This document shows, piece after piece, positions 10,774-22,701 of a DNA stretch of 64,000 nucleotides (positions are counted from its first letter, which is position 1; each line of letters starts with the position of its first letter). Both the position numbers and the translations under genes were made by a program. Source of the stretch: Cinclus cinclus (taxonomy: Eukaryota > Chordata > Aves > Passeriformes > Cinclidae); contig NC_085048.1 of NCBI RefSeq assembly GCF_963662255.1, positions 103,464,499 to 103,528,498 of the forward strand, given 5' to 3'. The notes beneath the pieces were generated by a model. That model made no database searches and was not told the DNA's origin. It saw nothing but the letters and a program-made list of their open reading frames with translations.

Positions 10774-12452
10774 CTGTAAGGGTCCCATTTAACTACATTT
10801 GGGCATTTGGGCATTTCCCAGAACGTGGCATTTGCTGAGGCTCTGGTAAAAGATCCAATGAGTCCACAGATGAAATAGCCTGCCAGTGAAATATTTATTA
10901 TGGGATGAAAAGTGTAGGGTTCAGTTCTTGCAACAAACCTTCTATAAAGGCTTTATATGCCTAAGGTTGAACCTAATTTACCTCCTGTTCCAAGAACAGT
11001 GTTCAGATAATTTTTGAATATTTCTTTTTATGTGCTTAAGTTTTCATACAGCATGATTTAATATCATATTGCTGCAAATTTTGTATTTTTTTATTTTGGT
11101 GACAGAGTTTAGCTTGGAAGCATCACTTCTGCCCCTGTCCCATATGTCAAAATCCATTCTGGATTCAGCAGGATTAGGGTTTTCCTTGACAATTATAACT
11201 TGACAACCACTGAAGTCCAATTCATTGTGTCACAGCCATGTAATTCTCCAGCAAACCGTTCCATGACTCAATGATCTGGGACTCTTACCCAAACTTTTAG
11301 GGTGCCTGTGACTTATTCCAGCTCTTATCCTTGAAACAATTTATGGCATGCAAAGATTCAATATTCTGAATTACTGCTCAGTAGCCAGAGGACTTCTTTT
11401 CATCACTCCACTGGGGAGGAAATGTTCTAACGCATATATGTGTATATAGAAATGTTTATATTCGTTTTTTTTTAACTGCCCAGGAAAGCAGCAGGAAATG
11501 GAGAAAAATAAGTTGGCTTATATGCAAACTAGGTGATCTTATTAGGGCTATTTTTTTGTCAAGATACTGGCAGATCAACAAAGGGGTTGTGTTTGAATAT
11601 TACAGAAATGCTTTTGGCTGTTTTACTGAACGTGCGGCAAGTTCCTTATGGAAATAAGTCAACTACCCTGCAGGTACTGGGCAGGGCTTCTGCTTCACTT
11701 CTTGCCAATGGCTTTTACTCCTGAGCCTTGCTAACCTGAGCATTATTCTTAGATCAAGGGGAGGATTTGAGTCGATCTTTTCTATTAATCTGTAAAAAAT
11801 TTACTAGCCGTAAATGTGTCTGTCTTAATGGTGGGGCTTTGTTATCTCTTTGTTTTGTGGATCTTAGTTTTTACAAGCCATTACCAAGGTATTTGCACAG
11901 TAATGGATCAATCACCACCTGTCCACCTGCTCAGAACTATCTAGCCTTTTAATATATTATTAATGTCTTTGATTTGTAGAGGGGAAGATTGCAGAGGCTA
12001 TTTGTAGCTGTCTGTGTTGTACACTGAGGAAAAAAAAGAAAAATAAATGGCTTTATGGGAAGGCAGTCTCCATGAACAAATATTTTTCATACTGCTGGAT
12101 TTAAGAAACATAAAAAAAAATTAAATGGAGGACTTAAAGGACCAGAACAATTGCTAAAAAAAAAAAAGAGGAAGGGCAGTGGAGACTAACAGAACTCTCA
12201 GTTGCTGAAGCCTCCTCTTAGTTTTCATGTCTCACTTTGCATTTGTGTGTCTTTTTAGGCTGTTCTGTGCCTCTCCTGTAATAAACTTTCCCCACTGATG
12301 AGTTATGGATGCAGAGAAACCAAGGGGCTGTTTTTTGTCTCAGGGTGCACGTTTGCTGCTTTGCCATTCTTTTACATTTTCATTCTTCATGCTGATGACT
12401 CAGTCCAGATTTATATTACCATGTTATTATGGATAGTATAGACTGCGTCTCC
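10774..12452. other. Non-coding stretch, no gene seen
   Basis: AT-rich single-copy DNA with short A runs (12112-12120, 12158-12169). ATG frames stay below 65 codons. An AATAAA at about 12281 lies downstream of an acceptor-like TCTTTTTAG, but no coding frame accompanies it. Confidence 0.6.
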
Positions 12453-12544
12453 TTGAAAGTAATGACATGTGATTGCTTACCCCATTACTTTCAATGGGAC
12501 TAAGTCTATGTCATCCTTAGGGACTCCATCCCATTGAAAGTAAT
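12453..12544. repeat. Three-arm inverted repeat / hairpin
   Basis: ATTACTTTCAATGGGA (12484-12499) and its exact reverse complement (12529-12544) form a 16-bp perfect stem with a 29-nt loop. Inside the loop CTAAG (12500-12504) can pair with CTTAG (12516-12520). A third arm, TTGAAAGTAATG at 12453-12464, can compete for the same partner. The core word recurs in alternating orientation, which suits an eroded palindromic transposon end or a structured transcript. It does not match any named RNA that I know. Confidence 0.8.
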
Positions 12545-15500
12545 AGTCTGAGACTGCCCACATCGTTACTGGGCTTTAAATTGGATTGAATTTATACTGA
12601 TCTGCAGAGGCCTGCCACAAAAAGCCTCATTTTTAACACATAAAGTTGATAAAAGTTTTTTGCCAGTGGTTGGAAAGTTTAATGAACTATTTGAAACTGG
12701 CTTTGTAATGTTGAAAAGATTGGTTTATGTTGTTTGTGGTCCTTAGCGTTTGACCTGAACACAGTCAAGGGAACCCCAACAGTAACATATTTAGTGGAAG
12801 GTTTTTCTTCCACTGTCCTTTTAATTACTACTCGTGTGTTTTAATTTTTTAACCCTTGAAAAGGCTCCTGTTGTGTTTCAATGATTTCTATGTTATATTC
12901 AGTTGTACCTTGTCAGTGCCCTATCTAAAATACTGCCCTAAAAATGTATATAAATTATGGCACATTGTTTTGAGGGAAATTTCTCACTGCTACTTCTAAT
13001 AATAAAAATAAATTGTACTTTCTTTAGGTAGAAAGTGTCCTTTCCTGAATCAGCAGCTCTTTATGCTATTGGCATAGAACATTTTTTAGGAAAAAATCAA
13101 GTTAATGCAAAAATAATATGGCCCTCCCTCTGATGGCAGCATGTCTGTTAAATTTATTTAGAACAAGAGCTTTACTTCTATCCTTACTAATGTTAGGTGC
13201 TAATGTTCCCTTGGAAAATAAAAATGCATTCTTTTATACTTTTACATAACCATGAAATGCAAGCAGATAAAATGAAATCCATTCCAGAAAGATTAATGTT
13301 ACAATGATAATGCACTAGATGAAATTGAGAGACTAAAACTCTGTTTTCTTAAAGCCTTGATCAGTCCTAGGAAGAGGAAATGGTGACTGATGAAATGAGA
13401 AAATTTTGCAGAGGAATCAAAAAAGTGTCTGTGTGTCCTTCCCCCACCTGTGCCTGTGGTGTCATAGAAATGACACCTGGTTATCTTCTCTATGGTGTGT
13501 CCACCTGCACTAAATGCAGGCTGTAGAATAAGTACTCACCATGCCCCCATTTAATCTATAATGCATCATACAATATCATATGAGAAACACACTTTTCTTA
13601 GTTAATCACCATGACATAATTCATTTCAGAAGAGATCACAGCACTACAGCTGTTACAAGTGATTTAGCAATTGAGTCACCAGCAGCATTTTATACATGCT
13701 CATATTTATTAAAACCCTTCAGAAGCATTAGAACACATTTCAGCCCTATGGAATGGATGGAAAAAATGTATTTTAAAGACTTTGTTTTATGTTTATTGGA
13801 GGCTGCAGTATGGCCAAATGTCACAGGCAGTCACAACTCGCTGTAACTCAAGCAAATAAAACATGCGTATAGTCCTCTCCCCACAGCATAATATACCTCC
13901 TTTCATCATCAGCATTATTGTAATATTCCCACATGTCACTGTAGGTAATGAGCTGAGCACCTATGCATGGACAGGGCTAATATGCAGGTGTATATTTTTA
14001 ATATGTGCTCATATGTCTGTATCCCTCTCTTCATCGAATGCTTACCCACCATCCAGACTCCTGTCATATTTTTTCCCGTGAATTACTTCAGGCTCACCCA
14101 GATTTTTAAACCAAAGTGGAGGTTGGATCTCTTGTGTGTGAAGAGCTGTTTCCTGCTCTAGATTCTTTCTGTGGCACAAGCATAACTGGGAGCTCATTAG
14201 TTTAGGAGAAAGGTGCAGTAAAATGTACATTTTTCCAGGAGGATGGTTGCTGTAGTTTCCCTCTGGATGTGAGAGATGGAAGGATTAGGTAATCTTATTT
14301 ACCAAATGAGATGATATACCAAGAAATGAACATGTCCATTTCTTCAGACTCTTATCAGCTAGTTAAATAAAACATCCTTATGATGTTTTCCCCATCCTTA
14401 AAACATCCTTTCTCCTTATGGATCTTCCTTCCATTGTATTTTTATGCACATTGCATTTTAAAGAAATATTTTGTATATGTCTGTGAAGTAAAGGCCAGGT
14501 TCCACCCATCTGGTAAAGAATTCTGTGCTTATTTATAAACATTGCAGAAGAGAGGAATTTCAAGGAGGGGTTTGAGAGAGAGGAGATTGTGGCCTTGCAG
14601 TCTGGGAGTTGTCAAAACTCTCAAAGCTCCATTCATGGCAGTGGTGCACAGAAATGGGAGTAGATGGATGGGGGAGAGGCAGAGTTCCATCAAAAAAGGG
14701 CAAAATGCCTTAATTTGGGGTAATGATGCCAGAGAAGCTGCTGGAAGGATTTAGAGAAAGTCTAACCATGTTCATAATGATGGATAAGAAGCAAGAAGTC
14801 GAATGCTTGAGATTTGTGTTAGGAGTTTAAGTGCACTGGGATTCAGTAAGGTAGGCCCAGATGTGCTGGAAACCATCAGAGTAACCTGAGCCTGTGGAAC
14901 TGAAAAAATGGCAAATGGGTTCAATGCCTTCAGGTTTGGGAGGCTCTCAAAAGGTGCCATTTCCCTGAAAGTCCTGACCCCTCCTCAAAAATCTAGTGCA
15001 TTAATAGCATTTCCCATTGTGTCTCTAAAGTCTGAGCGATTCAAAATCAGTAGCTGCTTTAAAAATGTTTAACCCAATACTTCATGTGTTAAGACTGAGG
15101 ACAATGGAAATTTGGGTTTCCATCCTGAGGGAAATGCTGCTGTTTATTTTGCAGACTCACACTTCACTGTATGCATGTGTCTATACTTATGCACAGATGT
15201 ATCATTTTAGAGTAATCAAAAATTTATTTCCCACCCTAAATGCACTATAACTTTTCCTGCTCTCATAAACTCTTCTCTCAGGGACAAATGCTGCTTCCCA
15301 CCAGCAGTCATGCTCTCTGTAACAGCAGTGGTTTCCCAAAATCCACAGGGCCTTGTGGGGCTGGATCTTGGCAAGACACATTGCTTCACATGTAATCTGT
15401 TTTGTAATGATTCTCCCAAGGTGAAGAAAACTTTAAATAAGAACCTGTGTCTGCAATTAGAATATTTCATGTGTAAGCCCATTGCTCTGTCAGGGCCTCA

Positions 15501-17168
15501 AGGAGAGCTCCATGCTGGGTGATGCTCATTTGTCTGTGGTCCCTCTTGGTGATTTTGGATCCCAAGAAAAGGACTGGAAGATTGAGAGGGAGAATGATAT
15601 CAGAGAGTGATGAATGCTGAATGTTGTCACTTTAGGGTATTAGGAATTGTCCTTTAGGAAGAAGGTTTGCTGTGCCATTCACAAGTATCACCGTGCCAGG
15701 GCTGCCACCTGTGGGTCTGCTGTTCCTAGGCTTCTACACCCAGGTTTGCAGGCAGGATTGATGGGAGCTCCCTTGATGTGCTGGGAACCTCCATTTGTCT
15801 CTAACCTGTGTCCTGAGTGGGGGCTGTGGTGTCCAGGAACACTCCAGAATTACTGTCCTGGCTGTGTTGTAGACTCTGTACTTGTAGCATTCGTTTCCTT
15901 TGGAGAAGCAGCTGAGAGGAGTAATTAACATTAAAGTCTTGCATTGCATCCAGTAATAGCATCACATCCTAAAATGATGTAAAAATTACAAGACACAGAA
16001 GCTGTATAGAAAACCAAAAACCAGGTGTAGCCCTTTCTTTAGGGTTTTGAACTTGTAACACAAGTCAGAAAGGCACAACCATATTTAAATTATTTCTTGT
16101 GGTGATGCATGTGACAAACATGAAATTTGATGTTGTTTCAACTGTGATTTTTCTTTGTTGCTTTTATAGATGAGTATGTTTATATATTTTTCAAACCCCT
16201 GACAATTTCAAATTAAGACGTGTTTACTTTCTTGCTAGGTGAAAAATCAGACTTATTTTTATATTTGGAGGATGTTTTCAGCTGAAGTCTGGAATTGTGA
16301 GCAATATCTGAGCTTATTATATTAGAGTTTAATGCAGTGAGCACCAGCTGGTATGTAGTTAATGGCAGAATTGGTGGGAAATGGCATATAGCACATAATA
16401 CATTTAACACAGATTTAATAACAATAATACAAAAACCATTTTTCCTGAATCCTTGTCCATATAAAATTGAGAAATATCATATAGTAATTTTGTCAGTATG
16501 ATATCTAAAGGAGGACCTGCTTGTTTGGACAAGGAACAGTGTTTGACATGAAAGGCTCTGCATTAAATAACTGTCTTTCTCACATGTTACAATAATTTTA
16601 TAACGTATTTGGAACCAGTTTGAAAGATGCAGTTCTAGAATTTTTCAAGGCTTTGTGACTGATGTGGGGGGGGGGAAAGTCTTTCCAAGTTGAGGTTTTG
16701 CTTGCCTCTTTATTTCCTCTTGGTCTGCTAAAATATAATTGGTTAATGCCGTAATTTTAATGGATTTATGAAGTATATTCCAACCTTCATTTACCCTGTG
16801 TTGGGGTTATAAGATAACGGATCTGAGAGGAAGATGAGCAGAAAACTCTTCTTCTGAAAGCTACTGGAAGTAAAGGTTCACTAGGAGTGAGCTATTTGGG
16901 AGGAATAATCATTTTTAGTAATGCTTTAGGTAAATGCTTAACATTTACATTGTAGCTTCATTGTCTTTGTATGCAAAAACGAAATGGAGATGCTTGAAAT
17001 GCTCTCTAACATGGGAAGATATTTGTAAGGAAACATAATTTTAAAAACCAGAAAACAAATGTTTCATGTTTTTATACTTCCTCTCTGTGAAATAAGTTAC
17101 AAGAGTTTATTTTTATTTTTCTAGAATGACTACATAGTCACACAGTTGAGCTATTTTATTTTGTTTCA
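12545..17168. other. Non-coding stretch, no gene seen
   Basis: AT-rich single-copy sequence with frames of at most 93 codons (15647-15928, +), none recognisable. A G10 run lies at 16666-16675. I see no CR1 piece, tRNA or other RNA gene here. Confidence 0.6.
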
Positions 17169-17183
17169 CCCCCCCCCCCCCCC
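17169..17183. repeat. C15 homopolymer
   Basis: Fifteen consecutive C residues follow TTTGTTTCA. Such tracts are slippage-prone, and the complementary G run can form quadruplex structures. The exact length is likely to vary or be misassembled. Confidence 0.95.
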
Positions 17184-19148
17184 TTATTTATTTAATTTTA
17201 AAAATATTTCTCTTTCTCTGTTGTTACCCATATCCTGGAGGTTTTTGAACCTACTGTGAACTGATGGGTCTTATATTGCCCTGAAAGTGGCAAGATTTGT
17301 GACTTTTCTAATAAGTTGTGACAGTGTGTTCCACATTCCTGCCTTTCTGACAAAAAAATCTGGATTTCCTATTCTTCACAGGCCTCACTGTTGTTGCTTT
17401 AAAATGTTATTATTCATGGTAGCATTTGCATTGTTGGGAACCCAAGCATTAAAAAATCATGAGATAGGGCTGCAAATCACCTGATTTTTTTTTTTTAATT
17501 AATACATTTAGTGGTTTTGGGTTTTTTCCCTTTTTTATTTTAACCTTCTGAAATATATACTTAAGACATACTTTCAGTTTCTCTGTGTAACCAGGATGGC
17601 TAAAATTTCTCTTTTTTAAATTCAGTTTTTAAAGAAAAAAAATAAAATTTCTTGATAGTAAACAGATTCCAACAAGAAAATGTAGCTCCATGGGATATTT
17701 TGCAGAGGGACAGCAGCTGGGTGTTTCCCATGTAAAGCTGCATCTGTAAACCCGTGCTGGGTGAAGAACTGACCCCCAGCTCAGCCACATCCCAGGAAAA
17801 ATTGCAAATTTTGGGATGCACACAGCTGATTCTCAGAAGTTTCCACCAATGTGTTTGTTAGGAGAGGTCTTGTTGGGAAAGAACAAACATTATTTGCTGC
17901 AGTCTGAGCCTAGCCTATCCTGGAATGTTTCAAAAATCAAGGATAAGACACGGAATTGGAATTTCCTTCAGAGGAGATCTGGGATGCTGCACTGCCACCA
18001 GCTTGTCCCCTGAGCAGGCAGGCTGCCACAGTTAGTACAAGCTGGAAGCTTTTTCCATATGAAGAAGTTTGTAGTGACATGAAGTCATAGCAGAATTAAA
18101 AACTGGTCTTTGCCAGAGATGGAGGGGTTCAGTTTGGCTTCTGCTAAGACAGATTTTTAACTATGTTTTAATGAGCTTGGTACACGTTTTCATTTATCAT
18201 ATTGTGCTGAGTACATCCAGTATTAAAGAACTGGAGAACACAGTGTGAGATTGCACTTGGGTTAAAACAATGAAAAGCTAATTAGATGAAGTAACTATAA
18301 TGTGTTAATATTTGTGTTATATTAGGTAGGTTATGGAAGTTGGGTTAAGCTAAAATGGTTCTTAATAGAATTGCTAGAGCTGTCTGACTCCTGCATGTGC
18401 TGTATGGGGAGCTGACAAGGGATTTTGCTGGAAATCCAGGAAATCTGCATTAAAGTATAATGTTTCCTACTGAGAGGGATCTGGTGAAGCAGTGGGGGGA
18501 AATAACCAATTTTCAGTGCCACTCCCCGTTATACAGGAATGCTGTTCCCTGCCTGGTCCAGTTCACATGGAAAAGCGTTTGTCAGTAGTGAAGAGTAAAC
18601 GGCCTTTTTTAATTTTTTTTCCCCCCTGTCTATATTGCTGAGAATATTGCACAGGTTTAAAGAGATTTTTGAGAAGTCCAAATTCTGCATCATTAAAAAC
18701 AGTGGGAGTTTGAGTTTTTGCAGCAGTGGGAGCAGGATTAGTAGGACAGTGACAAGGGATCATCTCTTTATATTTACTGATCCAAATGACTCTTAATGGA
18801 GTTCACTTGTTGCTGTGAAGTTTCACCAGGAATGATTTTGCCCCACTCCAACCACTTGTACAAACATCTCTTATTCCACCTATTTGTTGCTGTTCCTGGT
18901 GTTGTTTTAGGAATGGCAATTACAGGAGTGACTCTTCCATCCCAGACAAACTGATGAAACAGAGGTTTTAAATTCTCTACTCAATCCTGTACTAACACCA
19001 TCTCTTATCATAACCCATAAAGAAAACTTTACGGTGTGGAGGAGTTGGCACTGATGGGTGCTGGAAACCAATTAATAATTTAGCAATATATTCCCACTCA
19101 CAAGTTACCTTTTGGCCTTGAGTTCTTTGACTTGTGATTTGCTGGTTT
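17184..19148. other. Non-coding stretch, no gene seen
   Basis: AT-rich, with short T/C runs (for example 18603-18625). The longest ATG frames are about 73 codons and unrecognised. Nothing else can be supported. Confidence 0.6.
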
Positions 19149-19196
19149 TGGTTTTTTGGTTTTTAGTTTGTTGTTTGTTTTTTTTGTTTGTTTGGG

Positions 19197-19230
<34 letters not shown>

Positions 19231-19265
19231 GGGGGTTTTTTTTGTTTTTTTTGTTTGTTTGTTTT
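19149..19265. repeat. T/G-rich low-complexity tract with (TTG)n
   Basis: More than 100 bp composed almost only of T and G on the plus strand. It includes a pure TTG/TGT array of about 11-12 units (19196-19230), a G5 run, and TTTTTTTG/TTTG blocks. Overlapping frames that translate to poly-Val or poly-Gln are artefacts of the array. It is the strand mirror of the A/C-rich tract at 63.7 kb. Confidence 0.95.
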
Positions 19266-22097
19266 CTTTCCCATTACTAAACCCGAAAGGCTAAATTTTT
19301 CCAAGCAGTTTTAATCCAGCAGTTGTTCTGTTCATCTTCAGAAAACATTCTGGGGTCGCCTCCAGATTTTCTTTATGCCCTGTGACCATCTTGTTCATGG
19401 GAATTTACATTAAAATGGAATAAAAATAAATATTTGCTTTTTCTTGTTTTGACACTGCAATTCTGACCCTTGAAATGGGGCCATTTCTGTAACTGAGTGA
19501 TAGGAGCCTGCCTTGAGAATTTTTCACTTGCTTGTAAGAATGAAGCTTTTGATAGCTCCAGTTAGGCGGACACTGAGGATGTTTATATAGAAATAGATTC
19601 ATTGCTATTCATGTTTTCAGATTCTTGAACATTTTAAAAAGATGTTCTGCAATATTCTTTTGAAGAAATAGCACTCTCAATAAAAATGTTGAAGCTATAA
19701 ATGGAGATAATCTTGCACCATTCTTATTTGAAAAGCCCAGAGAAAAGAGAACTGAGTAAATGCAAGTGTGCCTCAGACCTTTTTGCTGCCTCCCAGCTCA
19801 GGAACCTTCACCCCTCTGGAACACAGCAGCACTGATTTGGAAGGGTATTTTAATTTTTGGCAGGCACATCATCACATCCAGTGAAGATAAAGAAGATTTA
19901 GATCTGAACTATTATATTCTAAGCAGGCTACCAGGATGTCTTCGTGAATCGGGGGCATTTGGAATTGTCTCCCTGCCAACACATATTCCAAGCATGCATT
20001 ATACTTCACTGAGATTGGTGAAAAGAAAATATTTCTATTTTACTCCACAAAATATTTCTCCTCAAAATTATTTTTTGCATATTATTTATATTTAAAAATG
20101 ATGAAAGTTTTTTTTTTTTTGCAAAGCCATGCTTCTGATTTGGCTGGTAATATCATAAATAATAGCATTTGAAAATGTGTATTAGAATAGGCTATAAAAA
20201 TATTTTTCCACCCAGTTCTTCAGAAGATAATTAAAATGCTACAAATCAAAGTGGTATAAGCCCTGAATAAAAGAAGTTTCTTAAATGTAGTACACAGCTT
20301 GCATTTAAAAATGAAAACCACTGATTTAGTTAAAAATACATGCATGGGAATGCACATTACTTTAGACTTTGAAACACTACAATATTGAAGGCTTGCACAT
20401 GTAGAGTGTATGGATTTTTGGGGCAGAGCAGGCTCTTGCATAGCTATATTTCTAAAATTATTCTCTCAAATAATTTAAAAACAATTAGAAAACTAATCAG
20501 AAGTGTGTGCGTATGTTTGAATGAGCAGGCATGAGTGTAAACACCACATTTGTAAGCAAAAATATCTGTAAGTTGCATCTATCTGCAGGCTGAAATGTTA
20601 TAATAAATATTCAGATTATAATCTGCCATGTACAGAGTATCTATGCATTATGCAAATCCATGTGTGTATTCAGTAGCAGATAGATATAGAATAGTTTCAC
20701 TAAGAAACAGAAAGCATATGGCATCTCTGTGCTTAATATTGTCAGGCTCGGGAGTTAATTTAGGACATTTGATGGGAAGGCTTTTTTTTTTTTTGCCTAT
20801 CGCCTGTCACATTTCGGATGATGCACAACCACCTCAGTAGAAAAATATATTGAAATGTTTGGGATTTCTTTGTCAGTGGGAGATTTATCAACTAATAAAT
20901 ATGGTGCGTTTTGGCCCAATCTCTGTTCAAAATAAATTATCTTTTTTGGTTAATGTAAAATTAAAATGAATAAACATCATAAAGCTGAAACCTATCCTAG
21001 TGGCTGTTTGAAAATTCCAGAGATGTGGCACTAGGGAGCGACCGTCATTCCAGTGCAAAATGTGCCGAGCTATTTTCAATGGAAAATGAAGAGCAGAAAT
21101 AGAAGACTGAAATAACAATAGGCTGATTGCTTTCATTTTTTGGTGTGTAGTTTAACATTGCATTAAAGAGAGCAACTGAGTTCCTACATTTTTCCTATTT
21201 TCTTGTCATGGATATATTAGCATTACATGATGCATACTAATTATAAAGTTGGCTGTAACAAGAGTTCCTCTTGTGAATCCATTTAAGAACTGATTGTTTA
21301 CTATCTTTTTCTGTAAGTATAAAATTTTAATTATGCCACTGACAGGAACTGTGCGTGATACAGTGCTCTACATTTATCACTGGGAGAGGGCCAGTTGCAG
21401 AGCTGTTTGACTTTGGAGAAATCCTGATGCGCTTGCAATGTTGAGCAGCAGGTGCCACATTATTATGTACAGAAAAGCAATTAGGAAGCATATTGGATGA
21501 ATGGGGAGTGCATTAATATTAGCAAGTACATTTGTCAGTGGTTTTGATGCGAGTCTTTTTCTTTTCTTTATGCAACATTAAGATTGTGGCTCTCATAAAT
21601 TCTCCCCTTAAATTGCCATCTGTTCCCTTGTCATGCAGTAGTGAGGTAGAGAAAAGTTTTCTTGACAAAATGAAAAGAATTTCTTTTATTTAAAGTAGAA
21701 GCAAAGGAGCCTACACAAAGTGGGAGAATTGTAGGTTAAGCAATTGAGCTTTGTATGTGTTAAGTAATTACTGTTGAATGTAACATTAACTATTGAACAC
21801 TTATGATCTTTTTTTCCCCTTCCTCCTGCTAGATTTCTGGTTTTCAATGATTTTGTGTATTTTTAAAATATGGTATGAGACAGTTTTAAATAAATTGTAC
21901 AAAAAGGTTGGCAGCCCAAGCTGGGTGTCTCCAATGCAGGGTTTTGGAGGGGATCAGGAGCAGGCTTTTGAGTGTTGGCCCTACATCCCATGCTTTGGCT
22001 GCATCCTGTTGGCCCCACATCCCAGGCTTTGGCTCTCTGTGCAGAGCAGTTGGAAGTGGCCACAAAGCATGTGGAACTGAGCACAGAGGTGCAACTC
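19266..22097. other. Non-coding stretch, no gene seen
   Basis: AT-rich single-copy sequence with T runs at 20109-20120 and 20772-20784 and frames up to 111 codons (19760-20095, +), unrecognised. A long pyrimidine tract ending CTGCTAG at 21805-21831 makes an excellent isolated acceptor, but the sequence after it has the same AT-rich, non-coding look. The 21330-21550 part is free of repeats. Confidence 0.55.
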
Positions 22098-22112
22098 TGT
22101 GTGTGTGTGTCT

Positions 22113-22147
<35 letters not shown>
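22098..22147. repeat. Interrupted (GT)n microsatellite
   Basis: TG dinucleotides over about 50 bp with two CTGTGT-type interruptions near 22111 and 22117. The interruptions suggest an older, more stable array than the one at 6.2 kb. Translated His-Thr repeats on the opposite strand are artefacts. Confidence 0.97.
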
Positions 22148-22148
<1 letters not shown>

Positions 22149-22609
22149 CTCATAGATGTTAGGTCTTGAGACCACACAGGGATCAAGTATGTGCCTTAAA
22201 ATGTGTTTGGGGGTTCTGGGCATTGGCTGTTGCACCCCAGGGATTTGGGGAAGGCTGTGATACTTAATAGTGCACATGTAGCTGCAGTGTCCCAGCCTTA
22301 ACAACCTCATGTAGAACTCTTCCCCTAACTCCATGGGAATTTTATCTCAGAATATGAGAATGATTCAGCACTGCCATCTTCAAACCTAAAACTTGTTGGA
22401 GCTGTGTTCCACCTGGGAGCCAGCGATGTCCAGGCAAGCTGCTCCAGGTCTTCAGTTGTTTGACTTGGTATCAAACAGTGTTTATTTAAGAATAGGCTTT
22501 GTTTTATGGCAATTTCAGAACCTCTGAGTATTGTTCTGGCAAGGAGATTTGTCTTCAGGGAGGATTTGCATGTGGCTCTGTGAAAAGAGGCTATCTTAAT
22601 AGAAAGGTT
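22148..22609. other. Non-coding spacer
   Basis: Mixed-composition single-copy DNA between the GT array and the 23-bp minisatellite. A minus frame of 98 codons (22621 to 22325) is unrecognised. Confidence 0.6.
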
Positions 22610-22701
22610 GGAAAACATCAAAAAAGAAAGGCGGAAAGCATCAGAAAAGAAAGGTGGAAAGCATCAGAAAAGAAAGGTGGTAAGCATCAGAAAAGAAAGA
22701 C
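22610..22701. repeat. 23-bp minisatellite, four copies
   Basis: Four adjacent copies of a purine-rich unit, GGAAAGCATCAGAAAAGAAAG plus GT, lie at 22610-22632, 22633-22655, 22656-22678 and 22679-22701. Copies 2 and 3 are identical; copies 1 and 4 each carry a few substitutions. The plus strand is almost all purine, so the tract is a homopurine/homopyrimidine mirror-type sequence. Because 23 is not a multiple of three, the Lys-rich peptides predicted across it shift frame every unit, which argues against coding. Confidence 0.95.
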
